Positions 11,656-22,317 of a DNA stretch of 64,000 nucleotides are shown here, in pieces. Position 1 is the stretch's first letter, and every line of letters begins with the position of its first letter. The stretch spans positions 62,001 through 126,000 of the forward strand of contig CAOLHI010003110.1 in NCBI GenBank assembly GCA_948474755.1, given 5' to 3'. A program made the translations under genes and the position numbers. The stretch comes from Ctenosaura bakeri (lineage: Eukaryota; Chordata; Lepidosauria; Squamata; Iguanidae). The notes beneath the pieces were generated by a model. It ran no database searches. It was given only the letters and a program-made list of their open reading frames with translations, and had not been told where the DNA came from.

Positions 11656-11844
11656 TACAGTCCTATATTCCATTTTAATGGCCATGGCAATATCCAATGT
11701 TATCCTGGGATTTGCAGTTTAAGGAGAGGTATTTACAGTTCTCGGCCAGAGAGCTTTAGTGTTTTCTTAAACTATACATTCAAGGACTCGATAGAGTGCA
11801 GCCATGGCAGTTATAGTGCTGTAATTGTGTAGTAAGAAGGAGTC
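11656..11844. mobile_element. Palindromic MITE, family A subtype 2
   Basis: Starts GGTCTTTCACACTGC and ends GTGTAGTAAGAAGGAGTCC, with internal CCATGGCAATATCC and GCCATGGCAGTTATAG arms. This subtype has CATGGCA where the main family has TTCAACAT. Confidence 0.7.
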
Positions 11845-12082
11845 CCAGAAGTAAACTTCTATTAACCTCTTTTTTTGGCCATCCATGTGGCCCCAAGAGA
11901 ATCTGAAGGCCAACCCACTGAAATTCCCCCACCCACTCTCAGAATATGGGAACCAAGGCCCTTTCACACTGTACTGTTATGACACTATTTTCCACTTGAG
12001 CTGCCATGACAATATCCTAGGAAATTATAGTATTTGTAGTTTAGTGAGGTAAGAATTCTAAATGTCCTTCCTTAAACTGCAA

Positions 12083-12272
12083 TGAGGGCCAGGCTAGTGT
12101 AGTGGTTTGAGCATTGGACTACAACCCTGAAGACCAGAATTCAATTCTATGTTCAGCCATGGAAACACTGGGTAACCTTGGGTATGTCACACACTCTCAG
12201 CCTCAGAAACCCCCATCATAGGTGCACCTTAGGGTCACCCACGTCAGAAATGACTTGAAGGCACACAACAAC
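12083..12272 (+). mobile_element. Sauria-type SINE nested in MITE
   Basis: Plus-oriented copy with head GTAGTGGTTTGAGCATTGG, B box near AGAATTCAATTC, and tail GACTTGAAGGCACACAACAA. It is flanked by an exact 9-bp duplication AAACTGCAA (12074-12082 and 12273-12281), and both copies continue into host MITE sequence. Confidence 0.9.
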
Positions 12273-12335
12273 AAACTGCAAATCCTAGGATACTATAGGA
12301 TGTTGCCATGACAGTTAAAGTGGATTTGTAGTGCT

Positions 12336-13465
12336 ATATGAGACTTCTCATGTCTTGAGATCTTCTGAGGAGGCCCTTCTTTCTGTCCCACCATGCTCAC
12401 AGGTACATCTGATGGGAACACAGGAGAAAACCTTCCCAGTGGTTGCTCCCAGGCCCTGGAACTCCCTAGAGAGGTTTGACTGACACCTTCTTTGCTGTCC
12501 TTTCATGGGAAACTAAAGACTTTCAGCAGGCTTTTGAGCACTGATTGCTCAAGAAGAAAGACTTTTCATGTATTTTGTTATCTAGATTCATTGTTCTTCT
12601 TTTTAATGGTTTGCTTTTAACTGTTTTTAGGCATTTCTTCTTTAAAAGAACATTTAGTAACAGAGGCAGATATAACAGGGATAAGGAAAGAAGAGGGATA
12701 GGTTTCTACCAACAAAAATGAATAGCAGATCAATATGTTTCAGCATTTTATTCAAGACTAACAATATGCATGTGGAACAACCAGGTTAGGTAAGTCTGGC
12801 ATAAGTAGACAAAAACATTTTGAACCTTCCAGAGGCTGATTGAAAGCCTCTTTCAAAATACATCCAAAGATAGTTTTTTTCTTTCTTTCACCAGCCTCCA
12901 CTTTTCTTAAGATTTCCATTTTGGTGGCCAAATTTACAGATGCTTTTTTAACATACTGGAGTTAGGTAGTGAGACAGGCTAATTTGATTTCTCTTTTTCT
13001 GTTTTGCTGTTCACACATCCTCACTAAGTGATTCTGGAGGCAGCTGCTATTTACCTTGCCTTTGCTGGCTGACTCATACAGCTGCAGTAGGATCTGCTAA
13101 TCCCATTCTTTCCCAGCTTGAGTTCTATTCCATTGTTTACTGCAGATGTGCTGCTACAACCCATCACTAAAAGTGTTTTTCCAAATCTCTTTTGTCAATG
13201 ATGCTGCTGCTGAAAAAATTCTGCTAAATAGAGGATGGGGAAGGAAAGGGGAGGTTAGGCAGGTATAAAAAGATTTTTGTACAAAGGAGCTTCTTTGTTA
13301 GCTGAGATATTCCTGAAATGATAGTTTCAATATGTTTTAACTTTTTGATGTTGTAAATTGTTAGCTGTATCTGTTTTAATTTTGTCACTCATCTTGATTA
13401 CCATAATGGGAAAAGAGCAGGATATGAACAAATATCGTGGTAGCAACAACAATAACAACAATTAT
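12336..13465 (+). mobile_element. L2-like LINE 3' end nested in MITE
   Basis: The ORF2 end reads RSSEEALLSVPP (about 12358-12395) and then a VVAPRPWNSL-type block (about 12442-12470). A T-rich 3' UTR ends in CAACAATAACAACAA at 13446-13461. The UTR is interrupted at about 12630-13315 by a Tigger-like transposon. Host MITE sequence stops at about 12335 and resumes at 13466. Confidence 0.7.
12630..13315 (+). mobile_element. Tigger-like DNA transposon (727-bp family), nested
   Basis: Long parallel similarity to 37997-38723. Shared stretches include TTGAACCTTCCAGAGG, TTTCACCAGCCTCCACTTTT, CATTCTTTCCCAGCTTGAG and TGTTTACTGCAG, and the end reads GTTAGCTGAGATATTCCTG. The left inverted terminus is missing or deleted. 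It carries no open frame of its own. Confidence 0.7.
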
Positions 13466-13483
13466 GCAGTGTGAAAGGGGTCC

Positions 13484-13783
13484 CTGAAATCTAGCAATAG
13501 ATCTGGTCTACCTTCTTTTGGCATCCAAGGCCAAATTCAGCTCTGTGATTCTATCATTTTTATATATTCAAAACATTTGTCTTTAATCAAGCTTGTGGAG
13601 CACACGTATGGTACTGTAATCTTTGGATCTAGAATGAAAAGTCCCCTTTCCCATCTGTATCTGCCCAGACTTTTAGATGAACTTCAGAGGCTATATGAGA
13701 AGTAGGATTTGGAGAGGAGGGGTAACAGCAGCACAATTCCAGAATTCACTGCTAGTTAAGATCTGCAATGTTTCTTTGTAGAC
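13484..13783. other. Unique sequence, no gene seen
   Basis: No repeat or coding signature was recognised. Confidence 0.35.
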
Positions 13784-14095
13784 CAGGAGTGGGTAACTAC
13801 AATGTGACCGGGGGGGGGGGCAGAATTTTTCCCTTGCCCTCCTAAAGGGCCACACAGCTGCCAAATTGGATGTAAATTGAGAAATTGCTTTCTATTCCCA
13901 TTTCTGGGTTGAGGGGTAGGGGTTCAGTTTACTAACCAGTCAGTCCTAGAGACCTCCAGTAGCAGCCATTGACTATCTTTTTTGCCCACAATTTTTTGAA
14001 CTTGGTGGACACAAAAAGGGAATTGGGGTTCACTCTCTCCATCCTCCTTCAGCTATTAAGACTTCCTTTTCAATCAGCTTTTAAACAACAACTGT
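13784..14095. mobile_element. Possible hAT-like non-autonomous element
   Basis: Starts CAGGAGTGGGTAACTAC, close to the common vertebrate hAT terminus CAGGGGTGGGCAAC. A G-run (13808-13818) and AGGGCCACACAGCTGCC follow, as in elements of that kind. The right terminus could not be placed. Confidence 0.4.
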
Positions 14096-14100
14096 GAATA

Positions 14101-14311
14101 CAGTGGGCCCTCAGTATCTTCTAGGGTTTGGTTCCAGGACCCCCCATGGATACCAAGATCCATGGATGCTCAAGACCCATTATATACATAGCAAAATAGC
14201 ATCTCTTATATAAAATGACAAAATCAAGGTTTGGGTTTTGGATTTTTTATTTTCAAGCTATGGATGGTTGAATCCATGGATACAGAATCTGTGGTTACAG
14301 AGGGTCAACTG
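14101..14311. mobile_element. Tigger-type (MER2-like) MITE
   Basis: Inverted termini CAGTGGGCCCTCAGTATC and GAGGGTCAACTG, flanked by TA on both sides as in Tc1/mariner insertions. The internal order (GGTTCCAGGACCCCC, CGGATAC-like ATGGATACCAAGATCC, GGATGCTCAAG, TTATATA, GGTTGAATCCATGGATAC) closely parallels MER2-class Tigger MITEs. It is non-coding and would depend on a pogo/Tigger transposase elsewhere. Confidence 0.8.
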
Positions 14312-14514
14312 TACTCATTCCAGAGTTTACTGCCATCAATTTTTTTAAAGCATTTTGCTCTAATGCCCTGAGAGAGAATTTTATGTTATATTTTGCATTA
14401 TTTCTTGGTGAATTATTGGTGAATTTACTTGCTTTTTTTCACATTGTAGTTTTCATCTTTTCTAATTCCAGCCCTCTACATATTGGTAGAAAAGCTGGAT
14501 TCCGTTCCACATGT

Positions 14515-14715
14515 TGCATTTAAGTCATCTGTTATGGTGACCCCACAAATTTTATAGGGTTTTCTTAGACAAGGAATGTTCAATAGCTGGTTTGACACTT
14601 CCTTCCTCTTAACTATAGCCTACAACATCTGGTATTCATTGGTGATCTCCCATCCAAGTACTAACCAGGGCTGACCCTGTTTAGCTTCCCAGACCCAACA
14701 GGATCTACTGTCTTT
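14515..14715 (-). mobile_element. 5S rRNA-derived SINE
   Basis: The antisense 5S rRNA block at 14641-14690 reads CTCCCATCCAAGTACTAACC and then GCTGACCCTGTTTAGCTTCC, covering the C box and A box of the 5S internal promoter. The BovB-like tail (TTATGGTGACCCCACAAAT) lies at the low-coordinate end, giving minus orientation. Confidence 0.85.
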
Positions 14716-14949
14716 AGGATATTTAGGCTTTCTGAAAAAGCAGGATAGAAATAGCAAATTGATTGACAAAGTGACTGCCCCGAGGAACAACTCCTGGCTC
14801 AACCATGTAGTTCTCTAGATGGTTCACAACCTACTTTATAGGACTGTTGTGATGAAAAAAAAACATGATATTCCTGTGTGTACTCCTGGAGAAATTGTGC
14901 TTAGGGAGGTATCGTTTCTGGTAAATGTATTTGAACCAAGTTTTTATTT

Positions 14950-15230
14950 ATTATATTCCTAAGGGAGGATCCTTGAGGATCTCCCTGCCAGCAGGCAAAA
15001 ATCTTTTATTCAGTCAGACTTTTGACAAGTGGCTGCTGAAAAGGTGCTATACATTTTAATTTATCTGTTTTTAAATTGTACTTTTAATGTGCTTTTATCT
15101 ATGTGTTTTTAACTTGCTTTTTAGTTTAACCACGTATTAATAATGTAATTTGTTTCTATTTTAACTTTGTAATTTTTTGTGTTTTATACTTTGCTGTGAG
15201 CTTTCTTGAATATTTGATTAACATCCCAAA
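14950..15230 (+). mobile_element. L2-like LINE 3' end
   Basis: A short coding remnant (ATCTCCCTGCCAGCAGGCAA then TTCAGTCAGACTTTTGAC) is followed by the T-rich 3' UTR pattern of repeated TTTTAA blocks and a CTGTGAGCTTTCTTG motif near the end. Confidence 0.6.
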
Positions 15231-16424
15231 TACATGGGTAGATAGTTGCATTATTACTTAACTTAGCAGGCCTTACATCCGAGGATAATGTTTAGGATTG
15301 CGCTGTTACAGCACTATTATTCCCTATTCTGTCCCATTTGACCCATCCACTGCTATACCAATAAATATAGAATACCACAAAGTTAGATCCATTGAAGCAT
15401 GTAGGGAGGGGAGAACCCTGAACATCTGTGGATTTCTTGTGTGAGCAGAGTATGTCTATTACATTTAGAATGAGGAAGTACCTGTGGACTCCACAATACG
15501 ATAAAATAGTGTCCAATATAAAACTGTAAGAGCAGAGCGGGTGAGAGAAAGAGAATTATTTGCTAATGTGGAGCTCATAATTATCACTCTCTATCAAAGA
15601 GCCAAGCATCTAGCATGTGTTTAACATTAGTTTCAAGAAGGTCAGTGCTAACTTCTTCAGGAAGGGAGTTCCGGAGAATGTACAGTAAGTGCACATTTGT
15701 TTAAAAAGGGCAGCCTCGGTGCAGACATATCACAGTCTTCAGGGATGCACAAACAATTCTGCCTCAGTGGAGCTGAAACAATGCCTTGTATTCACAAAGA
15801 TTACAGGCACTTCAATATTGGGGAAAGAGGAGGGTGAAAGAGGGGGGCCTTGAAACACAGATAAATTGGTCTTCACCCAGTGCCATTCCTTAATTTACAG
15901 CGGTCTTTAACATCGGAGTCCAATTGCCCAGGCACTCATAAAAAGAGAAATGATGAATATTCAGGATGTCTTTTGAATCCATTAGGCAGCTGAGGATGAA
16001 ATCTCCATATGTACAGCTTCAGTTGCTTTCACGTGCTGTTTGAGAAGATGCCAAGATGGCGTCAGAAAGAGAAATGATGCCTTGAGTTGTCAATGGAGAG
16101 AAAGTGAATGTGAGCATCAAGCCCATGGAAAGGGATGTCAGATTGAAGGAATGTGATTTGGAACATAAAATAGCATTGTCTTGAATCTGTCTTTCAAGCC
16201 TCTCTGCCATGGCAGCTTATTTGCCCTTATTACAATCCTATTAAATAGATATCTTAATAAAGACTAGCCCTCCCATTAGACAGAGAGAAGCAGCTGCCTC
16301 AAGTGACATATTTTAGCTATCCTAAAAAAGACAGGAATTTGTTGTTTTTCAGTTTATTATTATTCCATGTCTACTGCCAGAGAAATAGTGATAAACAGAT
16401 AGAAAAGTGTCTGTGAGCTGTTCT
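15231..16424. other. Unique sequence, possible conserved noncoding DNA
   Basis: Free of recognised repeats. Parts at 15545-15640 and 15900-16260 have high complexity with TAAT and ATTA cores, a texture often seen in vertebrate regulatory DNA. No open frame or splice structure suggests coding. Conservation cannot be measured from one sequence. Confidence 0.35.
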
Positions 16425-16469
16425 GGTTTGGTTTGGTTTGGTTTGGTTTGGTTTGGTTTGGTTTGGTTT
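16425..16469. repeat. (GGTTT)9 microsatellite
   Basis: Nine perfect tandem copies of the pentanucleotide GGTTT. This is not a telomere repeat (TTAGGG). Confidence 0.95.
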
Positions 16470-16529
16470 TGTCCCACATGAAAAACAACTTGGTTGCTCT
16501 TGGATAGTAGGTACCACAACTTTAGGGTC

Positions 16530-16655
16530 TAGGGCAGGGAGCAACTATGGTCCTCCTTAGAATGTTTCTCGACTGCACCTCCCATAACCCTTTACCATCA
16601 GCCATACTAGCTTGAAAGTTGTAAGCCATAAACACATGGAGTGTTACAGTTTTCC
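16530..16655. mobile_element. Degenerate palindromic MITE, family C
   Basis: GTCCTCCTTAGAATGTTTCTCGACTGCACCTCCCATAA and a later GTTGTAAGCC/ACACATGG arm resemble the common CCCTCCAGATGTTTTGGACTACAACTCCCA palindrome. It is strongly eroded. Confidence 0.4.
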
Positions 16656-16779
16656 ATTCCTCAGGCTGGCTCCAGACTGGCCCAGGACATTAATGAAAGC
16701 ATTTCAGTCCATTAATTTCCAAACTAGCTCATGATTACACAGAAAATGTAGCAATGGGGCTTGTTTGGAAGCATTTAGT

Positions 16780-17010
16780 TCACATGTTTGTCTCTCCCTT
16801 CAGTGTTAAGATCTGGAAAATAATTGATTCTGTAACTTTGCTGCTGCAAAAGCCAGTGGGGGTCAGTATGGATTGTCCAGAACAGATGGCAGATAACTCC
16901 TCCTTCTGTACTGCCAATTCCTGGATTAGTTTTGCAAGCTGCTTGCCTCCCTTCTTAAAACATATAATATAGAAAATCCAAATGAAGAATAAAAATCTTC
17001 TCTGAAACAT
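16780..17010 (-). other. Open segment with coding-like composition
   Basis: A 76-codon minus-strand open frame contains KQLAKLIQELAVQKEELSA, which looks amphipathic and helical. No domain was recognised and no convincing exon boundaries are visible: a possible AG acceptor precedes the lysine run, and there is no clear GT donor. It could be a transposon remnant, an exon, or chance. Confidence 0.15.
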
Positions 17011-17189
17011 TTCAATGAAGGAAGGAAGGGGAAGAGGGAATAAAACTAAGAGTTAGATCCATAGAGATATAAAAAGAAAAAAGTAACACAGTTGGCAGGA
17101 CAAGTGGAGTGGATTCCCTTCTTGTTGCCAAACAGTTATCTAAGATAATTCAGGAATTCCACCCACTTGCCTTCTCATTAAGGTGGTGA

Positions 17190-17407
17190 TTACTGTATGC
17201 CTTCAAGTTGTTTCCAACTTATGACAACCCTAAAGCAACACTATCATGAGATTTGGTTAGAAAGATTTGCTCAGAGAAGGTTTGCCATTGCCTTTCTCTG
17301 AGGCACAGAGAATGTGACTTACTGAAGGTCACGTAGTGGTTTTTTATGACTGAGCTGGGATTTGAATCCAGGTCTCCCAGAGTCCAGCACTCAAATCACT
17401 ACACCAT
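17190..17407 (-). mobile_element. Sauria-type SINE
   Basis: Starts with tail remnant TGCCTTCAAGTTGTTTCC and TTATGACAACCCTAAAG, has body AGAAAGATTTGCTCAGAG, and ends in head complement TCAAATCACTACACCATA. Minus orientation, near full length. Confidence 0.9.
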
Positions 17408-17660
17408 ATTTGTACTCATGAGAAAGGGGGAGAATTCCAGACTGTGTAGGGCTAAGGGAAAGGACGAACATCTTCAAAACTTTCTATAATCATAGGCTAG
17501 CCAGGTTAGGCCTGTAGGCCAGAGATTCCCACCCACCCCTCCCAATTCAAAGCAACAAATCAGCTAGTAGAGCAGTCCCAAACTTGTACCTAATTTGAAC
17601 AGGCCCCAGTAACAGGTCCCAACAAACTTGGATCTTTTAGCAAATATAGCCTGAATTAGA

Positions 17661-17912
17661 AGCTAAAATGAGTAAAGCAAGGCTACCATATTTTGGGCAC
17701 ATCATGAGATGATCTAACTCATTGGAAAAGAGTTAATGCTGGGAAAAGTGGAAAGCAGTAGGAAAAGATCAAGACCACACTACTGTTGGATTGATTCTTT
17801 CAAGGAAGCCATAGCCCTGAGTCTGCAAGATTGGAGCAGGGCTATTGATGACTCAGGTTCATTCATAGGGTCACAATAAGTCTAAGCTACTTGATGCAAA
17901 TGACAGCAAGGT
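17661..17912 (+). mobile_element. BovB/RTE LINE 3' end
   Basis: The plus strand carries the terminal part of RTE ORF2, recognisable at the nucleotide level: ATATTTTGGGCACATCATGAGA, TTAATGCTGGGAAAAGTGGA, TTGATTCTTTCAAGGAAGCC, GAGTCTGCAAGATTGGAGC. The 3' tail GGGTCACAATAAGTC follows. Stops interrupt the frame. The tail is the partner sequence of the two SINE families in this window. Confidence 0.85.
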
Positions 17913-17984
17913 AAACCTAGAGAGTTTCATCAAAATATCAACCTCCAGTATTGTTAATGCATGTTCCTTAGGAACATGAAAACA

Positions 17985-18420
17985 GACATTCATTCAGCCT
18001 CTGCTTAAATACCTCTAACGAAAGAGAATCCACCATCTTTCACAGCAGCGTCTTCCACGATTGTAGAGCTTACATTATCAAGAGGTTCTTCCTAATGTTT
18101 AATCTAAATTCCGTTTTTTCCCCACTCTGAACCCACCAGTTTGGGAGCAAAAGAAAATGAACACATTGTCTCATTTGTGTGATACTGGTATTCTTGAAAT
18201 ATTTGAAGATGGCAATCATATCAGCTGGTGATCATTTCTTCTCCAGATTAAACATACCCAGCACTTTCCAACTCTTTCCTTTTAGGACTTAGCCCTCAGG
18301 ATCCTCAACATCTTTGCTCTCTCTAGTCACCTTCTAGCTTACTGATATACTACCTAAACTGTAGTACTCAGAGTGAGATTCAGAACTATAAATGGGGTCT
18401 CCCTATGTTACTAACCTTGC
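17985..18420 (-). mobile_element. CR1 LINE 3' fragment
   Basis: In antisense it shows AGCCTCTGCTTAAATACCTC, AGGTTCTTCCTAATGTTTAA and TATTTGAAGATGGCAATCAT, all landmarks of the CR1 ORF2 C-terminal coding region read backwards. The terminal tail is missing. Confidence 0.8.
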
Positions 18421-18659
18421 ACACTCCCAGATCTGATATGATATAATTGGCAAGATATAATTTCAATTGGCATTAATATGGAAATTGGCTGCTATTAAAT
18501 TGGCCCTGGTATGATAATTGTGAACAAACCATCACAAAAATAACTCAGCAATAGTGAGGGTGCCATTTTTATTTGTTTCTCCAAGGAATTAGGCTTCAAG
18601 CATTTGGTTTTCTTTAAATAAGGTCAATGGAGACATGCAGTATTTCATAATATTTGCAT

Positions 18660-19238
18660 TTATTTACAAATGCTTGGGTTATGTCTAGATTTCTTAGGCA
18701 ATTCTCTCATAAAGCTGTATAGCACCATTAACATCAAAACAATGCCAAAATGACCTAGAATCTTCCATTTTAAGGTTAGGTTTTGTAAAAGTTTTGGGCA
18801 CAACAGGAGAAGAGTCTCAAATTCCTTCCTAATGGCTATATCGTTCTTGATCTCATTTGTGTCTGTGTTCAAAACTGGAGATTCAGTTAACATACTAAAA
18901 TGACCCCAGAATAAGAGAAAGACATCTTTTTGCCTTTGCAATCCACTCACAAAGTAGCAGTTGGTAACCCTATCAGTTAACATACAGAAGCTTATCAAGG
19001 TGGACCCTTTTCCTTTTTGTTGAGGTGAAGTCAGCAAGTTAGAAAGAGTCCCTGAGATGCCAGGGTCACCCCAAATCTCATAGCAATCAATCAGAATGAG
19101 AAACTTGGAGCCCACAGGCCACATACAGTTATGGGAGGGATAATGCACAGCTCTTGACAACCCCTGGGACCATTCAGACAAACTCAGGCCCACTCTCTCC
19201 CCAAAAATGGTAAGAGTGGCCCACAACATGACTGGCAT
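18660..19238 (-). other. 192-codon open frame, unrecognised
   Basis: This is the longest uninterrupted frame in the window. The predicted product has a hydrophobic stretch near residues 165-180 (GIVLMLMVLYSFM) but no recognisable domain, signal peptide or catalytic motif. At this base composition a frame this long is only mildly unexpected in 64 kb. There is no neighbouring exon, promoter or retroviral LTR to support it. I do not call it a gene. Confidence 0.15.
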
Positions 19239-21644
19239 CCTGTTAGTGAATTACAATGGCATAAGTACAACTTATACCATCGTAACACACTTTGAGAGGT
19301 CATTGTGGAATTCTCTTCTGACTGCAACAGCCAAGATCCCCTCCAAACCCACTTTTGCTATGTGCCAGCCTGCCTGCCCCAGTTAGTCATGTCTATATGA
19401 GTGAGGAGAACAACAAAGATGCATCCAGCTATCTTCCTATAGCTGGACACACAACAAGGGGATGATCTACAGGAATATCTGGAAGACTCCCAGAAAGTCC
19501 TGAGGATGGCTGTCACGCTGTGCTGAGGAGATTAAAGGAAAATATTTGGAAACATCTTTGCTGCTCTCCCACACACACCAAAGCAACATGGAAAAAGCCA
19601 TGTCAGGAGACTGCCACGCTGAAAAGATGGGGTTTGGGGGACTGCAGCAAGAGATACCACATAGCTATGCACCAGAGATGCTTCTCCCAACAGAGGATCC
19701 CAGCCCCTGTTTTATTGTCTCAAAATACTATCTGAAAGGCTTGAACCTAAAAGTTGTTTCAAGATGACACCCCAAAATAGGGGGGAAATGCCAAAGATGA
19801 ATCCAGAAGCATCATTCAATCACCCAAAACACATTTTCTAGTTGCAACTCAGGGCTATAGTTGCCTACTCAGGTTTTCACAGAGCTGAAATTGCTCCACC
19901 AACCCTCACTGAATGCCTGCCCTACATATAAATGACTCCAGGTAAAACAGGGTGTAGAGTGACTTCATCAGAACATAGGGATTTATACCATATAAGTTAC
20001 TAAGGAAGGTTGCCTTGAAATGTAGGCTTAATTTTATTCCTTTCCCAAATGAAAAGCAGAGTGTACTTTTGGATAGCTTTTTTTATTGCTCATCTGAAAT
20101 AGCTCCCAAAAATGTTATGGCCGTGATAAAATATTTATGATGGGATGAAAAAATGTGTATATGTGAATAATACAGGAAATGAGTGAACATGCCTTCAAGA
20201 TGCTTCACATTTTCTTTGTTCAGGAAAGGGTAGAATGGGGAGTTGTAGATAACTTGTTTATTGGCAATGACGCTCCTCTAGTATCTAGTTTTACCCTGCA
20301 TTAAAAATTCAGAGCCCAGAGCCAAAAAATGCTAGGAGGGGAATGACAGAAAAAGATGCACTTGAACTAATGGCAGGGAGGTTTAAATAGCACACATCAG
20401 CAGAAAAGAATGGGGAAACCTACAGTACACTGACTTCACTGATACCCCATTTATCAGCAATTACTGACTCCATTAAAGGCAGAGTTTACAGCAGACAAGA
20501 GTAGCAGAGCCTAAAATATGTCCCAACAGATGGACGGAGAGTGTCAGTGATGCCGTATTTCAAAGGCATGTGCATCTTTGTTATCATTGTACGTGGAGTC
20601 AGAAAGACAGAGGAGGGAAGGAATGGACTAAGGGCCAGCAAATGATTTACTTGACCTGCACGGGCAGAACTGAGAGGGAAAACCTCATTAATTCCCTGGG
20701 TCATTCTGGAAGACATTAATTTGGTTTAAACTCAGGACATTGGGAGATTTTCCAGACGTACGCTAGGAATTATGAAATCTCTATAGCTGGAGGAAAGTAT
20801 GTCCAAATCACTTTCAGCATAAATCAAGCTGACTTTGTGAAGAAGGGTAATATGCTTAATCAAGGGAGTTATAGAACTTCTTGTACTTTTTAGACAGAAA
20901 AATATGACAATATTTTAAATAATTATCAGGCTAGACTTGCTGTTCACTCCTCCCTTTGAAAGCTGTCTTTCTCTGCCATCTTGCCTGAGATGATACAATT
21001 TTTAGAATAGTGTGGAATAATGGGAGCATAACTCCAGAGCTCCATATTATTAATGTAGTTATATACTAAAGATATGTACACAGACACCAAGTCCCACTGA
21101 AATGCTATACAGTTATCAATGTCCTTTTAGGGTTACTCTGATTCTCTACCAAGAGGCTGTTGTTCTCCAGATGGTTTTGCACTACAAATCCCATTAGCTC
21201 CAGTCAGCACAGCTAATGATGTAAGATTATGGAATGTGTCAGATCTCTCCCACACTTTAGAAGATCTCACTGGATTAAAAGTCAAGAGGAAGAGGTTTCT
21301 TCACCTCATCCACTATATGAGTTAATCATTCACACATGTAAACTGTTTCTGTTGAAGTGCTTGGTTGATTTGGCAATGAACATTATGGAAATCCTTTCTA
21401 TGATGAATAATCTACAGTGGCTCTTCCACACATTCAAGTCAGGAACAAGTGATGGATATGTATGTAAAAAACTGTTATTCATAACTTTTATTAAAGCATA
21501 AAGTTGCTAATTGGTATCAAGATGCTTTGAGTCTCTAGTCATCTGGCACAAAGCATAAATCATTTGCATTTGACTTTTTCAAAAAATTAAAAGCAAAAGA
21601 AGCTTTAAAAAAATCTCTACAATATCCTCATGTTGAACCAGAGC
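19239..21644. other. Unique sequence, no gene seen
   Basis: No exons or full repeats were recognised. A scrap of family-C MITE (TTCTCCAGATGGTTTTGCACTACAAATCCCATTAG) lies near 21155-21190. Confidence 0.35.
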
Positions 21645-21765
21645 TTGGCAAAGTTCCTTTTTAAATTACAGCTCAGGAGTCCTCCAGTCAGCAGAATTGT
21701 GGGCCATGCTGGCAAGGAGATGCTTGGAGCTGTAGTCGAAAAAGTAACTTTTCCAAGCTTGTGCT
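21645..21765. mobile_element. Palindromic MITE, family D
   Basis: Arms GCTTGGCAAAGTTCCTTTTT and AAAGTAACTTTTCCAAGC surround GGGCCATGCTGGCAAGGAGATG and GGAGCTGTAGTC. Internal copies of this palindrome recur at about 27050, 29780, 34862 and 39455. Confidence 0.65.
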
Positions 21766-21918
21766 AAATGTTTATGTAACTAGCACCACATACTCACACG
21801 CACATCCACAGTAAAAGAACTATAGGCATACATTTCAGTCATTGATGATCTTCACTATTTAGGCATTGTTGTTTAACTTTGTAAAAATTCATGTATATAA
21901 AGCTGAAACACACAACAA

Positions 21919-22116
21919 CTACAAAACTAAGCAGGGTCAGTTCTGGTTAGTAGCTGGATGGAAGACTGCCAGCAAACACAAGGTGCCGTAGGCTATACTT
22001 CAGTGGAGGAAACTGGTAAAACTACCTCCCAATATTCTTTGCCTAAGGAAACCTTATGAAATTCATTGAGTCACCATAAGTCGACAGGGGACTTGAAGAC
22101 ACACACACACACACAT
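21919..22116 (+). mobile_element. 5S rRNA-derived SINE with CA tail
   Basis: 5S block AAACTAAGCAGGGTCAG, TGGTTAGTAGCTGGATGGAAGACTGCC and AGGTGCCGTAGGCT (21928-21996). Body ATTCTTTGCCTAAGGAAACC follows, then BovB-like tail GTCACCATAAGTCGAC. The tail runs into an (AC) microsatellite (22099-22114). The 5S head is truncated at its 5' side. Confidence 0.9.
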
Positions 22117-22317
22117 TCACTCTGTAGTTCAACATCTCTGCAATAATGTGTAAATCCAAGTCAAATGTTTCAGAAAATGATAGCTTTATTTTATTATTCA
22201 TTTTTTAAAAATCACACCATCCCTCCAAACACTGAAGGATTTCATTAACTCACTTTATCACAGCAAGCCTATAAGACGTATTAAGCTGAAAGATAACAAA
22301 ATATCCAAGATCACATG

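Larger units (their letters stand above)
11957..13483. mobile_element. Family A MITE exploded by nested insertions
   Basis: The left end GGCCCTTTCACACTG is at 11957. The body continues to 12082, resumes at 12273-12335, and the right terminus GCAGTGTGAAAGGGGTCC is only reached at 13466-13483. The intervening DNA is a SINE and a LINE that landed inside it. The reassembled host MITE would be about 210 bp, the normal family size. Confidence 0.75.

Noticed and set aside
16425..16469. Interstitial telomere repeat
   Set aside because: The unit is GGTTT, not TTAGGG, and it is a simple pentanucleotide microsatellite.
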